Source: Loripinus fragilis
Taxonomy: Eukaryota; Mollusca; Bivalvia; Lucinida; Lucinidae
Length of the DNA stretch: 64,000 nucleotides
NCBI GenBank assembly: GCA_964019695.1
Contig: OZ026527.1
Span: 78,782,831 to 78,846,830, forward strand
Direction: 5' to 3'
Shown one piece after another: positions 1 through 12,042 of this stretch; position 1 is the stretch's first letter; each line of letters opens with the position of its first letter. Both the position numbers and the translations under genes were made by a program. The notes beneath the pieces are model-generated. The model saw only the letters and a program-made list of their open reading frames with translations. It was not told the origin of the DNA and made no database searches.

Positions 1-373
1 TGTTATTGGCACCAAGCCATGTTAATTAATTTTTCTGTTAAGCTTTTATAGATCGTTTGAGACGAGAACCTGTGAGTTCTTCCTGCATCCTTGTGTCAAT
101 CTAATTCAAGGAAACAACTGTCTGGTTTGGGGTAAAAACCCTGTTTCGTACACATTCTTCCGGTTGTTGAGCAATTATGAATGGATTTTCATGCCCCAGT
201 GGAAAAATGAAAAATGACCACTTCTGCACCAAATCAATTCATCAAGTTTCTCATTTGCATAGGAATTGGGTCAAAGAGACCTAATACATGATAATATTTT
301 CTAGCTGCCTTTTTTATTATTATTTTTTTTTTAAAATGTTTTCCTTAAGAAGGACAAGGTAAATGACCACCGA

Positions 374-398
374 GACCCCAATGCGGGGGCTTGGGGTC
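374..398. other. 8-bp-stem hairpin, kept in all copies
   Basis: GACCCCAA, a 9-nt loop, then TTGGGGTC form a perfect 8-bp stem. The same 25 bases recur unchanged at 2728-2752 and 5447-5471. It stands out as a G/C block in an AT-rich unit. Function unknown. Confidence 0.7.
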
Positions 399-1480
399 TT
401 TGCACTTTCCATCTTTTTTTCCAGACTCATTGAATTAGAGTGAGCAGCATTTTTTTTATATTCTATTGAAGTTTAAATAATGAGTATTTTATAATTACAA
501 AAGTATCTTGCTCTACTTACTTGAACTAAGATTGCAGGAATGACAGGTAAAGCAGAGTCACTGTTTGCTTTATTAAATATTTGTGACTTATATTTCTGAG
601 GGATCCAAGTTTTTCTTATATTTTTTCAAAAATAAATTTTACCTGTCTGTCTCATGCATATTTTTTCCTGATATTTCAATTCAAAATGATTTTCAATTTT
701 CTTTTAAATTATAGGTATATTCATTTCTTTAATTGCATATTTGTTTTCAAGAGAAGTTAAAGGTTGTTTATAAGTTATTTAAATGATTTTGCTATTACAT
801 CTCAAAAAGCCATTTTTTAAGTATTGCTGTGTATTTACCTTGTTCTTGATCATCAGCAACATGAGTATTTGATGAATTTTTATTTATCATTCACATACTG
901 AATTTAGATTGCAGAATTCGCAGATAAATCAATTCATAAAACACAACTTGAGGGATGTGCTGTCAAAATTTTGTAACAATCCTTATTTCATTGATGGGTT
1001 GTTCTTGATAAATGCAGATATTTCAGTGATATCATAAATGCAACATGCACATTTATTAGAGTAAGGCCTTAGAGATAATCTTTGAAGAACTTTTGAATCA
1101 GTGGGCAAGCTTAAAGTAAGATATATTAGCTCTTTTCAATAGTTTCCAATCAACAAGATACCTGCCATTCTGCATATCCTTCTACCAGGATGTTAAGGAT
1201 ATTTGTTGTTGTCAGGCTCAATTTCCATTTGATATGCACTATATTGTAGTTTCTATGTACTGTTTTTTGGTTATCTAGATGCTATGTTACAATCTTACCA
1301 TTTGTCAAGATAAATAAAGATATCAGGCCCATTCATGTTTAATTCTTCTATGAAAATAGTTGCTACATTAACTGGAACACTTTTGGTTAAAAGGTTTTGA
1401 GAACATTGAAAACTTCATCAAACTTTTCATTAATTTCTTGTCTTTGTGTTAAGAGAAATCCATCAAGATATCATTTTCGT

Positions 1481-2030
1481 AGGAATTCTTGATTCTGAAT
1501 ATAAAACGGCTTCACTTGTTAAATTCTTCGTCTGATAGTGGTTTCCACAGATTATCTTTTCATTGTTCTTATTCAGATTCAACCTCCCACAAAAATACAG
1601 GAATTCTTTATTCTGAATATAAAATGGCTTCACTTGTTAAACTCTTCATCTGATAGTGATTTCCATAGATTATCTTTTCATTGTTCTTATTCAGATTCAA
1701 CCTCCCACAAAAATACAGGAATTCTTTATTCTGAATATAAAATGGCTTCACTTGTTAAACTCTTCATCTGATAGTGATTTCCACAGATTATCTTTTCATT
1801 GTTCTGTTTCAGATTCAATCTCCCACAAAAATACAGGAATTCTTTATTCTGAATATTAAATGGCTTCACTTATTATCTTTTCATTGTTTTATTTCAGATT
1901 CAATCTCTCACAAATTTAGGAATTCTTGAACCTGAATATAAAATGGCTTCACTAGTTAAACTCTTCATCTGATCTTAATTATCAAAGATAATATTTGTAC
2001 TGTTTTATTTCAGATTCAATCACCCCTAAA
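1481..2030. repeat. 118-bp sub-array inside copy 1
   Basis: AGGAATTCTT starts at 1481, 1599, 1717 and 1835, exactly 118 bp apart, then at 1918 after a unit shortened by about 35 bp, followed by a last diverged unit. Because 118 is not a multiple of three, the short open frames across it change frame at each monomer and are not genes. Confidence 0.93.
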
Positions 2031-3108
2031 ATACAATGACTTATTTCTCAACTTATTCCTTGCCATATTATGTTTAAAATGCTAACTCTTGACCCACTCT
2101 CTACTGTAGACATAACAAACTGGTTGCAGTTTCTCTGGTGAACCAACGGAAGTTAGTTCTTTATGTCCTGGAAAGATAAGCTTCTGGATTTCATACTGTG
2201 GCATTTAGTAAATGTGTGCAGTCATTTTGTGATATCACTTTACCCTTTTGTACTCAGAAGGTCACAACATGATAGAATTTGATCCATTCTGAGTGCATAA
2301 GTGGATTAGATCCAGATTCCACCTGGATAGCTTAGTTGCACTAGAGTACCTATTGATTGTTATTGGCACCAAGCCATGTTAATTATTTTTTCTGTTAAGG
2401 TTTTATAGATCGTTTGAGACGAGAACCTGTGAGTTCTTCCTGCATCCTTGTGTCAATCTAATTCAAGGAAACAACTGTCTGGTTTGGGGTAAAAACCCTG
2501 TTTCGTACACATTTCTCCGGTTGTTGAGCAATTATGAATGGATTTTCATGCCCCAGTGGAAAAATGAAAAATGACCACTTCTGCACCAAATCAATTCATC
2601 AAGTTTCTCATTTGCATAGGAATTGGGTCAAAGAGACCTAATACATGATAATATTTTCTAGCTGCCTTTTTTATTATTATTTTTTTTAAATGTTTTCCTT
2701 AAGAAGGACAAGGTAAATGACCACCGAGACCCCAATGCGGGGGCTTGGGGTCTTTGCACTTTCCATCTTTTTTTCCAGACTCATTGAATTAGAGTGAGCT
2801 GCATTTTTTTATATTCAATGAAGTTTAAATAAGGAGTATTTTATAATTATAAAAGTATCTTGCTCTACTTACTTGAACTAAGATTGCAGGAATGACAGGT
2901 AAAGCAGAGTCACTGTTTGCTTTATTAAATATTTGTGACTTATATTTTTAAGGGATCCAAGTTTTTCTTATAATTTTTCAAAAATTTTACCTGTCTGTCT
3001 CATGCATATTTTTTCCTGATATTTCAATTCAAAATGATTTTCAATTTTCTTTTAAATTATAGGTATATTCATTTCTTAAATTGCATATTTGATTCCAAGA
3101 TAAGTTAA

Positions 3109-3474
3109 AGCTGCATAGTCTGTAACTTTTGATCTTTTAATTTTTGAACAAATGTTTCTATTTTTCAAGAACACAGTAAAAAAACTAAAATTCAGGTATA
3201 CATGTTACCAATTTCGTAAATCTTAACAAATTATCAGTATCGAAACAACAGCATTTATGTTAAATTTAACTGTCTATAATTATTGGAGGGACGCAAATAA
3301 TTATCGACACGAGTAAAATACACCTGTTTTATCAGATAATTCACTTTTCCGTGCAGTTTTCCGCTCTAGTGAACAAATTTATTGTGAAAACATAACTTAA
3401 TTCAACTTTTACAAATGATTTAAAAAGAAATTAAATTTTTTTGAAAAATGTTCATAGTTACAGAGTATGCAGCT
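3109..3474. mobile_element. TTAA-flanked MITE, 366 bp
   Basis: The left end reads AGCTGCATAGTCTGTAAC and the right end is its near-perfect inverted complement (GTTACAGAGTATGCAGCT). TTAA sits on both sides (3105-3108 and 3475-3478). The matching places in copies 1 and 3 have a single TTAA and no element, so the empty site is seen directly. No coding capacity is present. A TTAA target is typical of piggyBac-type transposases, but the terminal bases are not diagnostic, so the superfamily is inference. Confidence 0.92.
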
Positions 3475-4198
3475 TTAAAGGTTGTTTATAAGTAATTAAA
3501 AAGATTTTGCTATTACATCTCAAAAAGCCATTTTTTAAGTATTGCTGTGTATTTACCTTGTTCTTGATTATCAGCAACATGAGTATTTGATGAATTTATA
3601 TTTATCATTCACATACTGAATTAAGATTGCAGAATTCGCAGATAAATCAATTCATAAAACACAACTTGAGGGATGTGCTGTCAAAATTTTGTAACAATCC
3701 TTATTTTATTGATGGGTTGTTCTTGATAAATGCAGATATTTCAGTGATATCATAAATGCAACATGCACATTTATTAGAGTAAGGCCTTAGAGATAATCTT
3801 TGAAGAACTTTTGAATCTGTAGGCAAGCTTAAAGTAAGATATATTAGCTCTTTTCAGTAGTTTCCAATCAACAAGATACCTGCCATTCTGCATATCCTTC
3901 TACCAGGATGTTAAGGATATTTGTTGTTGTCAGGCTCAATTTCCATTTGATATGCACTATATTGTAGTTTCTATGTACTGTTTTTTGGTTATCTAGATGC
4001 TATGTTACAATCTTACCATTTGTCAAGATAAATAAAGATATCAGGCCCATTTATGTTTAATTCTTCTATGAAAATAGTTGCTACATTAACTGGAACACTT
4101 TTGGTTGAAAGGTTTTGAGTACATTGAAAACTTCATCAAACTTTTCATTAATTTCTTGTCTTTGTGTTAAGAAAAATCCATCAAGATATCATTTTCGC

Positions 4199-4755
4199 AG
4201 GAATTCTTGATTCTGAATATAAAACGGCTTCACTTGTTAAATTCTTCGTCTGATAGTGGTTTCCACAGATTATCTTTTCATTGTTCTTATTCAGATTCAA
4301 CCTCCCACAAAAATACAGGAATTCTTTATTCTGAATATAAAATGGCTTCACTTGTTAAACTCTTCATCTGATAGTGATTTCCATAGATTATCTTTTCATT
4401 GTTCTTATTCAGATTCAACCTCCCACAAAAATACAGGAATTCTTTATTCTGAATATAAAATGGCTTCACTTGTCAAACTCTTCATCTGATAGTGATTTCC
4501 ACAGATTATCTTTTCATTGTTCTGTTTCAGATTCAATCTCCCACAAAAATACAGGAATTCTTTATTCTGAATATTAAATGGCTTCACTTATTATCTTTTC
4601 ATTGTTTTATTTCAGATTCAATCTTTCACAAATTTAGGAATTCTTGAACCTGAATATAAAATGGCTTCACTAGTTAAACTCTTCATCTGATCTTAATTAT
4701 CAAAGATAATATTTGTACTGTTTTATTTCAGATTCAATCACCCCTAAAATACAAT
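4199..4755. repeat. 118-bp sub-array inside copy 2
   Basis: This has the same monomer phase, count and shortened fifth unit as the 1481-2030 array. The sub-array was therefore amplified before the 2.35-kb unit was last duplicated. Confidence 0.92.
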
Positions 4756-5075
4756 GACTTATTTCTCAACTTATTCCTTGCCATATTATGTTTAAAATGC
4801 TAACTCTTGACCCACTCTCTACTGTAGACATAACAAACTGGTTGCAGTTTCTCTGGTGAACCAACGGAAGTTAGTTCTTTATGTCCTGGAAAAATAAGCT
4901 TCTGGATTTCATACTGTGGCATTTAGTAAATGTGTGCAGTCATTTTGTGATATCACTTTACCCTTTTGTACTCAGAAGGTCACAATATGATAGAATTTGA
5001 TCCATTCTGAGTGCATAAGTGGATTAGATCCAGATTCCACCTGGATAGCTTAGTTGCACTAGAGTACCTATTGAT

Positions 5076-6290
5076 TGTTATTGGCACCAAGCCATGTTAA
5101 TTAATTTTTCTGTTAAGCTTTTATAGATCGTTTGAGACGAGAACCTGTGAGTTCTTCCTGCATCCTTGTGTCAATCTAATTCAAGGAAACAACTGTCTGG
5201 TTTGGGGTAAAAACCCTGTTTCGTACACATTTCTCCGGTTGTTGAGCAATTATGAATGGATTTTCATGCCCCAGTGGAAAAATGAAAAATGACCACTTCT
5301 GCACCAAATCAATTCATCAAGTTTCTCATTTGCATAGGAATTGGGTCAAAGAGACCTAATACATGATAATATTTTCTAGCTGCCTTTTTTATTATTATTT
5401 TTTTTTAAATGTTTTCCTTAAGAAGGACAAGGTAAATGACCACCGAGACCCCAATGCGGGGGCTTGGGGTCTTTGCACTTTCCATCTTTTTTTCCAGACT
5501 CATTGAATTAGAGTGAGCAGCATTTTTTTTATTCTATTGAAGTTTAAATAATGAATATTTTATAATTACAAAAGTATCTTGCTCTACTTACTTGAACTAA
5601 GATTGCAGGAATGACAGGTAAAGCAGAGTCACTGTTTGCTTTATTAAATATTTGTGACTTATATTTCCGAGGGATCCAAGTTTTTCTTATATTTTTTCAA
5701 AAATAAATTTTACCTGTCTGTCTCATGCATATTTTTTCCTGATATTTCAATTCAAAATGATTTTCAATTTTCTTTTAAATTATAGGTATATTCATTTCTT
5801 TAATTGCATATTTGTTTTCAAGATAAGTTAAAGGTTGTTTATAAGTTATTTAAATGATTTTGCTATTACATCTCAAAAAGCCATTTTTTAAGTATTGCTG
5901 TGTATTTACCTTGTTCTTGATTATCAGCGACATGAGTATTTGATGAATTTATATTTATCATTCACATACAGAATATAGATTGCAGAAATCGCAGATAAAT
6001 CAATTCATAAAACACAACTTGAGGGATGTGCTGTCAAAATTTTGTAACAATCCTTATTTTATTGATGGGTTGTTCTTGATAAATGCAGATATTTCAGTGA
6101 TATCATAAATGCAACATGCACATTTATTAGAGTAAGGCCTTAGAGATAATCTTTGAAGAACTTTTGAATCTGTGGGCAAGCTTAAAGTAAGATATATTAG
6201 CTCTTTTCAATAGTTTCCAATCAACAAGATACCTGCCATTCTGCATATCCTTTGACCAGGATGTTAAGGATATTTGTTGTAAGGCTCAAT
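5076..6290. repeat. 2.35-kb tandem unit, copy 3, conserved part
   Basis: The first ~1.2 kb is nearly identical to copies 1 and 2. Identity falls off sharply between about 6250 and 6300, after the stretch ending CCAGGATGTTAAGGATATTTG. Like copy 1 it lacks the MITE. Confidence 0.9.
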
Positions 6291-6880
6291 TTCCATTTGC
6301 ACTTAATTTTAATTTCTATTTACTGGTTTTGGTCTTCTGGAGGCTCTGGTACAATATTGCAGTCCTTTTTAAGAATCAAGATCTGTGCTTTCTTGAATGA
6401 AGATAATTGCTTGTTTAGTAGCATTATATAAAAGGATATAATTTGCATATTCTTCTTCTAGGCTGTAAAGGTAATTTTGTCGGACTTGATTTCCTTTTGT
6501 CTTGTATCACATTTTCAGTTTTCTCACATAAGTTATCTTCTTGGTCTGATAAAGTTTCTGATACATTCCCACAGTTTTGTTTCATTTAAGGAAAATACTT
6601 GTTTGTACATTTGCCTCATCTGTGTTAAAAATGAAAGGTTACAGTATATTGAAATAATATTCAAAAGGTTCATCCCTTTGGTGTATTTATTTTAAGAGAA
6701 GCCGATTAAGTTGCCAATTTGTAGGAATTTTGGTTCCTGAGTATGAAATGGCCATTCTTTAACTCTTAACCTGATAGTGTTCTTGTCTGATTATAAATTC
6801 ACCTTTTTAATTGAGACCCAATCTTCTTTTCAAATAAATACAATAACTGTTATTCCTCATCTCATTCCATTAAAAAACTA
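6291..6880. repeat. 2.35-kb unit, copy 3, diverged part
   Basis: Colinear landmarks of the unit remain recognisable but heavily substituted, such as GAGTATGAAATGGCC, AACTCTTAACCTGATAGTG and AAATACAATAACTGTTATTCC. Only one 118-bp-type monomer is present (about 6722-6830), not a sub-array. This looks like an older version of the unit before the sub-array expanded. No gene is supported. Confidence 0.7.
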
Positions 6881-7119
6881 AAGAAGGCAAAAATCAGGAA
6901 TAGACACAATCAAGTACCACAACAGATCCAAGACACCATATGAGAAAATGACAAAAAACACAGAGAAGCAACACCCACAAGAGAGACAAGAAGTCAGCCC
7001 TTTTTATCACAAGGTGATCACAAGACTGCAGGGAACAAACAAGACATTAAATTAAAGACAATTGTCAAACATGAGTAACAAAATGGATGCACAAGATAAT
7101 CATTATCTTGGAAGGGTCA
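6881..7119 (+). mobile_element. ~230-bp dispersed repeat, copy 1
   Basis: It begins AAGGCAAAAATCAGGAA, runs through ACACAATCAAGTACCACA and AGTCAGCCCTTTTTATCAC, and ends in TTGGAAGGGTCAGT. The same order of blocks is found at 8402-8629 and 50471-50700. It interrupts the diverged third 2.35-kb copy, whose homology resumes near 7170. No coding capacity. A non-autonomous DNA or Helitron-like element is possible, but the ends do not prove it. Confidence 0.75.
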
Positions 7120-8390
7120 GTTTCATCATGCCAATTTTTGGTTCAAAGCATATGCATTATGAGCAGAACATAAAATTTACTGGTTACAGCTCTTCTGATG
7201 AATCATTGGACAATAGCTCTTTTGATATTTACAGGTTCACACGTTCAGGTATATTGGTGTTTATTTTGGGCTTTCACTGGGTTCAACTAAGATCTATTCA
7301 GCCTTATTAAAAAGGCTCTATCTTTCTTGTGTACAAGTACAATGGCTGTCATTTCCGCTCCACTTTATATCAAATTCTAGTTCATTATGTCAATACTTGG
7401 TCCATCATTTACTTTGGGCAAACATTTTCATGAACATTCATAATAAATGCACTGGATATAGTTCCTCTGGTGAACTCCTATTTGACAGCTTTTATTTTCC
7501 AGTTTCATGGTTGTGGAAGATATTTTTGTCTTTCACTGTGTTCCAGCAAGATCTATTTCTGCCTTTTATTGTGAATTCATTTTCATTGCAACTCTTGGTT
7601 CATCAATTTTTGGGGGCCAAAAACGTTCCTAAAAAGCCATTAGTAATGCCTTGGATGAACCAATATTTGCCACTTCACTGGACACAGTTTGCACACATGA
7701 AGTATCTTTTGGACTTTCAATGTGTCCCAGCAAGATCTGTTCTACCATTTTATTGAGAATCCTTCTTCCTTATGTATATTTAATTTCTGTCATTTCTCAA
7801 CCAATTCTTTTTGAGTTCTGGTTCATCATACCAATTATTGGCCTAGCATTTTCTTTGGGCACAACTGTTCCTGATCAGTCATAATTACTGTACTTGTTAC
7901 AGTTCCTCTGGTGAACCAATATATGTCAATTCACTGGATGTTTTTTGATTCAAAATTATGGAAGTATATTTGATCTTTCAATGAATGAGCTCCAGCAAGA
8001 TCTATTCTACCATATTAATTGAAATACATATACAATTACTGTCATTTCTCAAGCTGTTTCTTAAAAGTTCATACCAATCCTCTTCTGGTAAAAATATTCC
8101 TGGACAGTCATAATTAATGTGCTTGTTACATTTCCTATGGTGATCGTATATTTGAAGACTCTGTGGATGGTTACATGTTCAGGGATATGAAGTATATTTT
8201 TGGCTTTCACTCTGTTCCAGCAAGATCAGTTTTGGGATTTCAAACTGTAGCAACCTGTAATTTACAATTCTTAATTATCCTAATGTTTTGTTTTTTTTTA
8301 AAAGCAAAGGGTCTATTGTTATCACCTCTTTCTGTCAGTCCATCCATCTGTCTATCCGTTATGCTATATCCTCGTAAACCGTAGGAAAAA
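7120..8390. repeat. old 200-270-bp tandem monomers
   Basis: CAGCAAGATC (or CTAAGATC) followed by a T-rich stretch recurs near 7277, 7541, 7721, 7989 and 8212. Each is accompanied by TACAGTTCCTCTGGTGAA-like and CATTTCTCAA-like blocks. The monomers are heavily diverged. The same TCTCTGGTGAACCAA block occurs near the end of the 2.35-kb unit (about 2130), so the two are probably related by descent. Short open frames here are not conserved between monomers. Confidence 0.72.
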
Positions 8391-8401
8391 ATTCAACCAA
8401 T

Positions 8402-8629
8402 GGAGGATCAGGAATCAATACAATCAAGCACCACACCTGACCCAGGACATCAATTGGGAAAGTAACAAAAACACAATAAAAATCATATAGAAGAGAGTGA
8501 AGAGGTCAGCCCTTTTCTAGCAGGTGACCACAAGGCAACAATGAACAGACATGAAAACAGGACAAACAAGAAATATATTAACAAAAATGATCCACAAAAG
8601 AGCAAGTGCCCTTGGAACGGTCAGTAAAA
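8402..8629 (+). mobile_element. ~230-bp dispersed repeat, copy 2
   Basis: This copy matches 50471-50700 closely: ATACAATCAAGCACCACACC, AGAGGTCAGCCCTTTTC, GATCCACAAAAGAGC and CCTTGGAACGGTCAGT in the same order. With the copy at 6881 it brackets the old monomers. Confidence 0.82.
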
Positions 8630-8640
8630 AATTCCCTTCT

Positions 8641-8770
8641 ATAACCTTATAGCATGAAATATTAATAAAATTAATAAAACAAAACTAAGAGACAGGCAAC
8701 ATACATTTTTTGAATTAGTTTTAACATAGGGTCTTCCTTTATTCCATGATTTAAACCATGAATATCTTAA
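8641..8770. repeat. truncated family A fragment
   Basis: The blocks ACATTTTTTGAATTAG and CTTCCTTTATTCC resemble the start of the family A monomer but are diverged and cut short. This is the left edge of the family A array. Confidence 0.55.
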
Positions 8771-11700
8771 ATTAAAAGTCAAAAATAAGAGGAAGGGGAT
8801 AAACATTTTTGAATTAGCTTTATGCTGTGTTGTTCCTTTATTCCCTTCTTGCCCCCGCTCACTGGGGCCATAGAAATAGGTGGGCTGCCTAGTGCCTCTG
8901 TGGCAGAGCTGTTTGTATCATTAATACAGCAGGGCTTAGGTTTACAAGTCAGGTAGAAGTCCTTCAAATTCAGAGGCTACAGTTACAGAGCAATAACCTG
9001 AAGCCAAGTTAGATGTCAACTGAGTAAATGACCGTGCAGTCTACATATTGGGTATGACCATAACAGACATGCATACTTGATTAATATATCTACTCCACAA
9101 TATATTGTTCTAGTGTGCTGCTATGTGGAAATATTCATGAGTAGAGGGTACAGCCATGAACATATTAGACTGACCATATATGTGGTAAGGGTACTGCTCT
9201 TGACTGTTTAATCTCCAGAAAAGCATCTTTAAATTTGCTTTTCTCTTCTAAATCTGATTTAAAATATTTTTTTTAATTACAAGGGTCTAGTTAGTAGTAA
9301 GTTGATGACTTCTCAATGTCAGTAGTCATATTATGCTGTGACTGTGAATTAGGGTTGATAGTGCAGTAATTCAGAAATAGCAAAATGTGTACCCCTTAAA
9401 ACTGCCAAATGGGCATCTTAAAATGCTTTTCTCTTCCTTCTCTGATTTTAAGGGGTTAGTTGTCTATTTCAAGGGTCTGGATAACAGTTTGTGGGCATTT
9501 CCTCAAAGCCATTGGTCTTAATATGCTATAACTATATTATGGCAATGTGTATAAAAGTAAGAAAGAGGGCAAATATCAGGAATTGATACAATCAAGCACC
9601 ACACCAGACCCAGGATACCAATGGGACAGTGTCACCCTATTCTGACTACCATAAAGGCAGGCAGTATGGACTCTGTAATTATTTTTGAAACTTCACATTT
9701 TTTTCTAATTTTGTCATATTAATTCACTCCTTTTAAACCTTATACCATGATATCTCGAATAAAAAATCAAAAATAAGAGGAAGGGGATATAAGTTTTTGA
9801 ATTAGCTTTATGTTATGTTGTTCCTTTATTTCCTTTTTGCCCCCGCTCACTGGGGCCATAGAAATAGGTGGGCTGCCTAGTGCCTCTGTGGCAGAGCTGC
9901 TTGTATCATGAATACAGCAGGGCTTAGGTTTACAAGTCAGGTAGAAGTCCTTCAAATTCAGAGGCAACAGTTACAGAGCAATAACCTGAAGCCAAGTTAG
10001 ATGTCAACTGAGTAAATGACTGTGCAGTTTACATATTGGGTATGACCATAATAGACATGCATAATGGATTAATATATCTACTCCACATTATATTGTTCTA
10101 GTGTGCTGCTATGTGGAAATATTCATGAGTAGAAGGTGCAGCCATGAACAGATTAGACTGACCATATATGCGGTAAGGGTACTGCTCTTGACTGTTTAAT
10201 CTCAAGAAAAGCATCTTTAAATTTGCTTTTCTCTTCTAAATCTGATTAAAAATATTTTTTAATTACAAGGGTCTGGTTAGCAGTTAGTTGATCACTACTC
10301 AATGTCAGTAGTCATATTATGCTGTGACTGTGAATTAGGGTTGCTAGTGCAGTAATTCAGAAATAGCAAAATGTGTATCCCTTAAAACTGCCAAATGGGC
10401 ATCTTAAAATGCTTTTTCTCCTTCTCTGATTTTAAGGGGTTAGCTGTCTATTTCAAGGGTCTGGATAACAGTTTGTGGGCATTTTCTCAAAGTCATTGGT
10501 CTTAATATGCTGTAACTTTATTATGGCAATGTGTATAACAGTAAGAAAGAGGGCAAATATCAGGAATTGATACAATCAAGCACCACACCAGACCCAGGAT
10601 ACCAATGGGAAAGTGTAACTCTAATCTGACAACCATATAGGCAGGCAGTATGGACTCTGTAATTATTTCTGAAACTTCACATTTTTTCTTGGACTTCCAT
10701 TGTGAATAAGGTAAGGGAATAGTGATAAGATTTATTTAAATATAATTTTGTCATATAAATTCACTCCTTTTAAACCTTTTACCATGATATCTTGAATTTT
10801 TTGTTTGATTTGATTCTTTACGTCCCATCAACAATCTTTCAGTTATATAGGGACGGTTCTTCCTGGGTTGAACCAGTACTAAGCTAGGATAAATGTGTCT
10901 TGCTCAAGGACCACAACGCAGTGACGCCGGTGAGGCTCGAACCCGCGGCCCTTCAGTCTCGAGTCAAGCACTCTACCACTGAGCCACTGCGCTTCCGATA
11001 TCTTGAATTAAAAGTCAAAAATAAGAGGAAGGGGATATATATTTTTGAATTAGCTTTATGTAATGTTGTTCCTTTATTCCCTTTTTGCCCCCGCTCACTG
11101 GGGCCATAGAAATAGGTGGGCTGCCTAGTGCCTCTGTGGCAGAGCTGTTTGTATCATGAATACAGCAGGGCTTAGGTTTACAAGTCAGGTAGAAGTCCTT
11201 CAAATTCAGAGGCAACAGTTACAGAGCAATAACCTGAAGCCAAGTTAGATGTCAACTGAGTAAATGACCGTGCAGTTTACATATTGGGTATGACCACAAT
11301 AGACATGCATACTGGATTAATATATCTACTCCACAATATATTGTTCTAGTGTACTGCTATGTGGAAATCTTCATGAGTAGAAGGTACAGCCATTAACATA
11401 TTAGGCTGACCATATATGCGGTAAGGGTACTGCTCCTGACTGTTTAATCTCAAGAAGAGCATCTTTAAATTTGCTTTTCTCTTCTAAGTCTAATTTAAAT
11501 ATTTTTTAAATACAAGGGTCTGGTAAGCAGTTTGTTGATGACTACTCACTGCCAGTAGTCATATTATGCTGTGACTGTGAATTAGGGTTGCTAGTGCAGT
11601 AATTCAGAAATAGCAAAATGAGTACCCCTTAAAATTGCCAAATGGGTATCTTAAAATGCTTTTCTCTTCCTTCTCTGATTTTAAGGGGTTAGTTGTCTAT

Positions 11701-12042
11701 TTCATGGGTCTGGATAACAGTTTGTGGGCATTTCCTCAAAGCCATTGGTCTTAATATGCTGTAACTATATATTGGCAATGTGTATAAAAGTAAGAAAGAG
11801 GGCAAATATCAGGAATTGATACAATCAGGCACCACACCAGATCCAGGATACCAATGGAAAAGTGTATCCCTAATCTGACTACCATATAGGCAGGCAGTAT
11901 GGATTCTGTAATTATTTCTGAAACTTCACATTTTTTCTTGGACTTCCATTGTGAATAAGGTAAGGGAATAGTGAAAAGATTTATATAAATATAATTTTGT
12001 CATTTTAATTCACTCCTTTTAAACCTTTTACCATAATATCTT
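8771..12042. repeat. satellite family A, diverged left part
   Basis: The anchor TTAAAAGTCAAAAATAAG starts monomers near 8771, 9757 and 11005. Lengths differ (about 987, then 1248 including a SINE, then 1038 bp), and the monomers differ by many substitutions and indels. Each contains GCCCCCGCTCACTGGGGCC, a small hairpin, and a stretch starting GGCAAATATCAGGAATTGAT that matches the head of the ~230-bp dispersed repeat. Short open frames on either strand around the hairpin are by-products of the repeat. Confidence 0.93.
10799..10996 (-). mobile_element. tRNA-headed SINE in a family A monomer
   Basis: Read on the minus strand it starts with a tRNA-like head: an A-box-like TGGCTCAGTGGTAGAG (10971-10986) and a B-box-like GGTTCGAGCC (10934-10943), the usual internal RNA polymerase III promoter. 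A core with CTTGAGCAAGACACATTTATC and a CAAATCAAACAAA-type tail follow. A perfect 13-bp target duplication, GATATCTTGAATT, flanks it (10786-10798 and 10997-11009). The core resembles the conserved central domain of broadly distributed metazoan SINEs; that naming is from memory. Confidence 0.92.

Larger units (their letters stand above)
1..2357. repeat. 2.35-kb tandem unit, copy 1
   Basis: The sequence beginning TGTTATTGGCACCAAGCC at the window edge recurs at 2358 and again at 5076, so this is the first of three tandem copies. Copies 1 and 2 match almost base for base apart from small indels and one 370-bp insertion in copy 2. The unit is AT-rich and has no sustained reading frame. It carries a small GC-rich hairpin near 374-398 and a 118-bp sub-array at 1481-2030. 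I recognise no function; it is probably a satellite-like intergenic unit. The array may extend left of the window. Confidence 0.93.
2358..5075. repeat. 2.35-kb tandem unit, copy 2 (carries a MITE)
   Basis: This is the second copy, 2718 bp long. Removing the 366-bp element at 3109-3474 and one TTAA leaves about 2348 bp, the length of copy 1. Differences from copy 1 are scattered substitutions and short poly-T length changes, consistent with a recent duplication. Confidence 0.94.

Noticed and set aside
1538..4577. Repeated open frames of 67-77 codons in the 118-bp arrays
   Set aside because: The monomer is 118 bp, so the frame changes every unit. There is no splice or domain signal, and the frames exist only because the monomer lacks stops locally.
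10930..10990. True tRNA gene
   Set aside because: The A- and B-box-like parts fit, but the sequence runs into a SINE core and tail with target duplications and recurs at several sites, so it is a SINE head.
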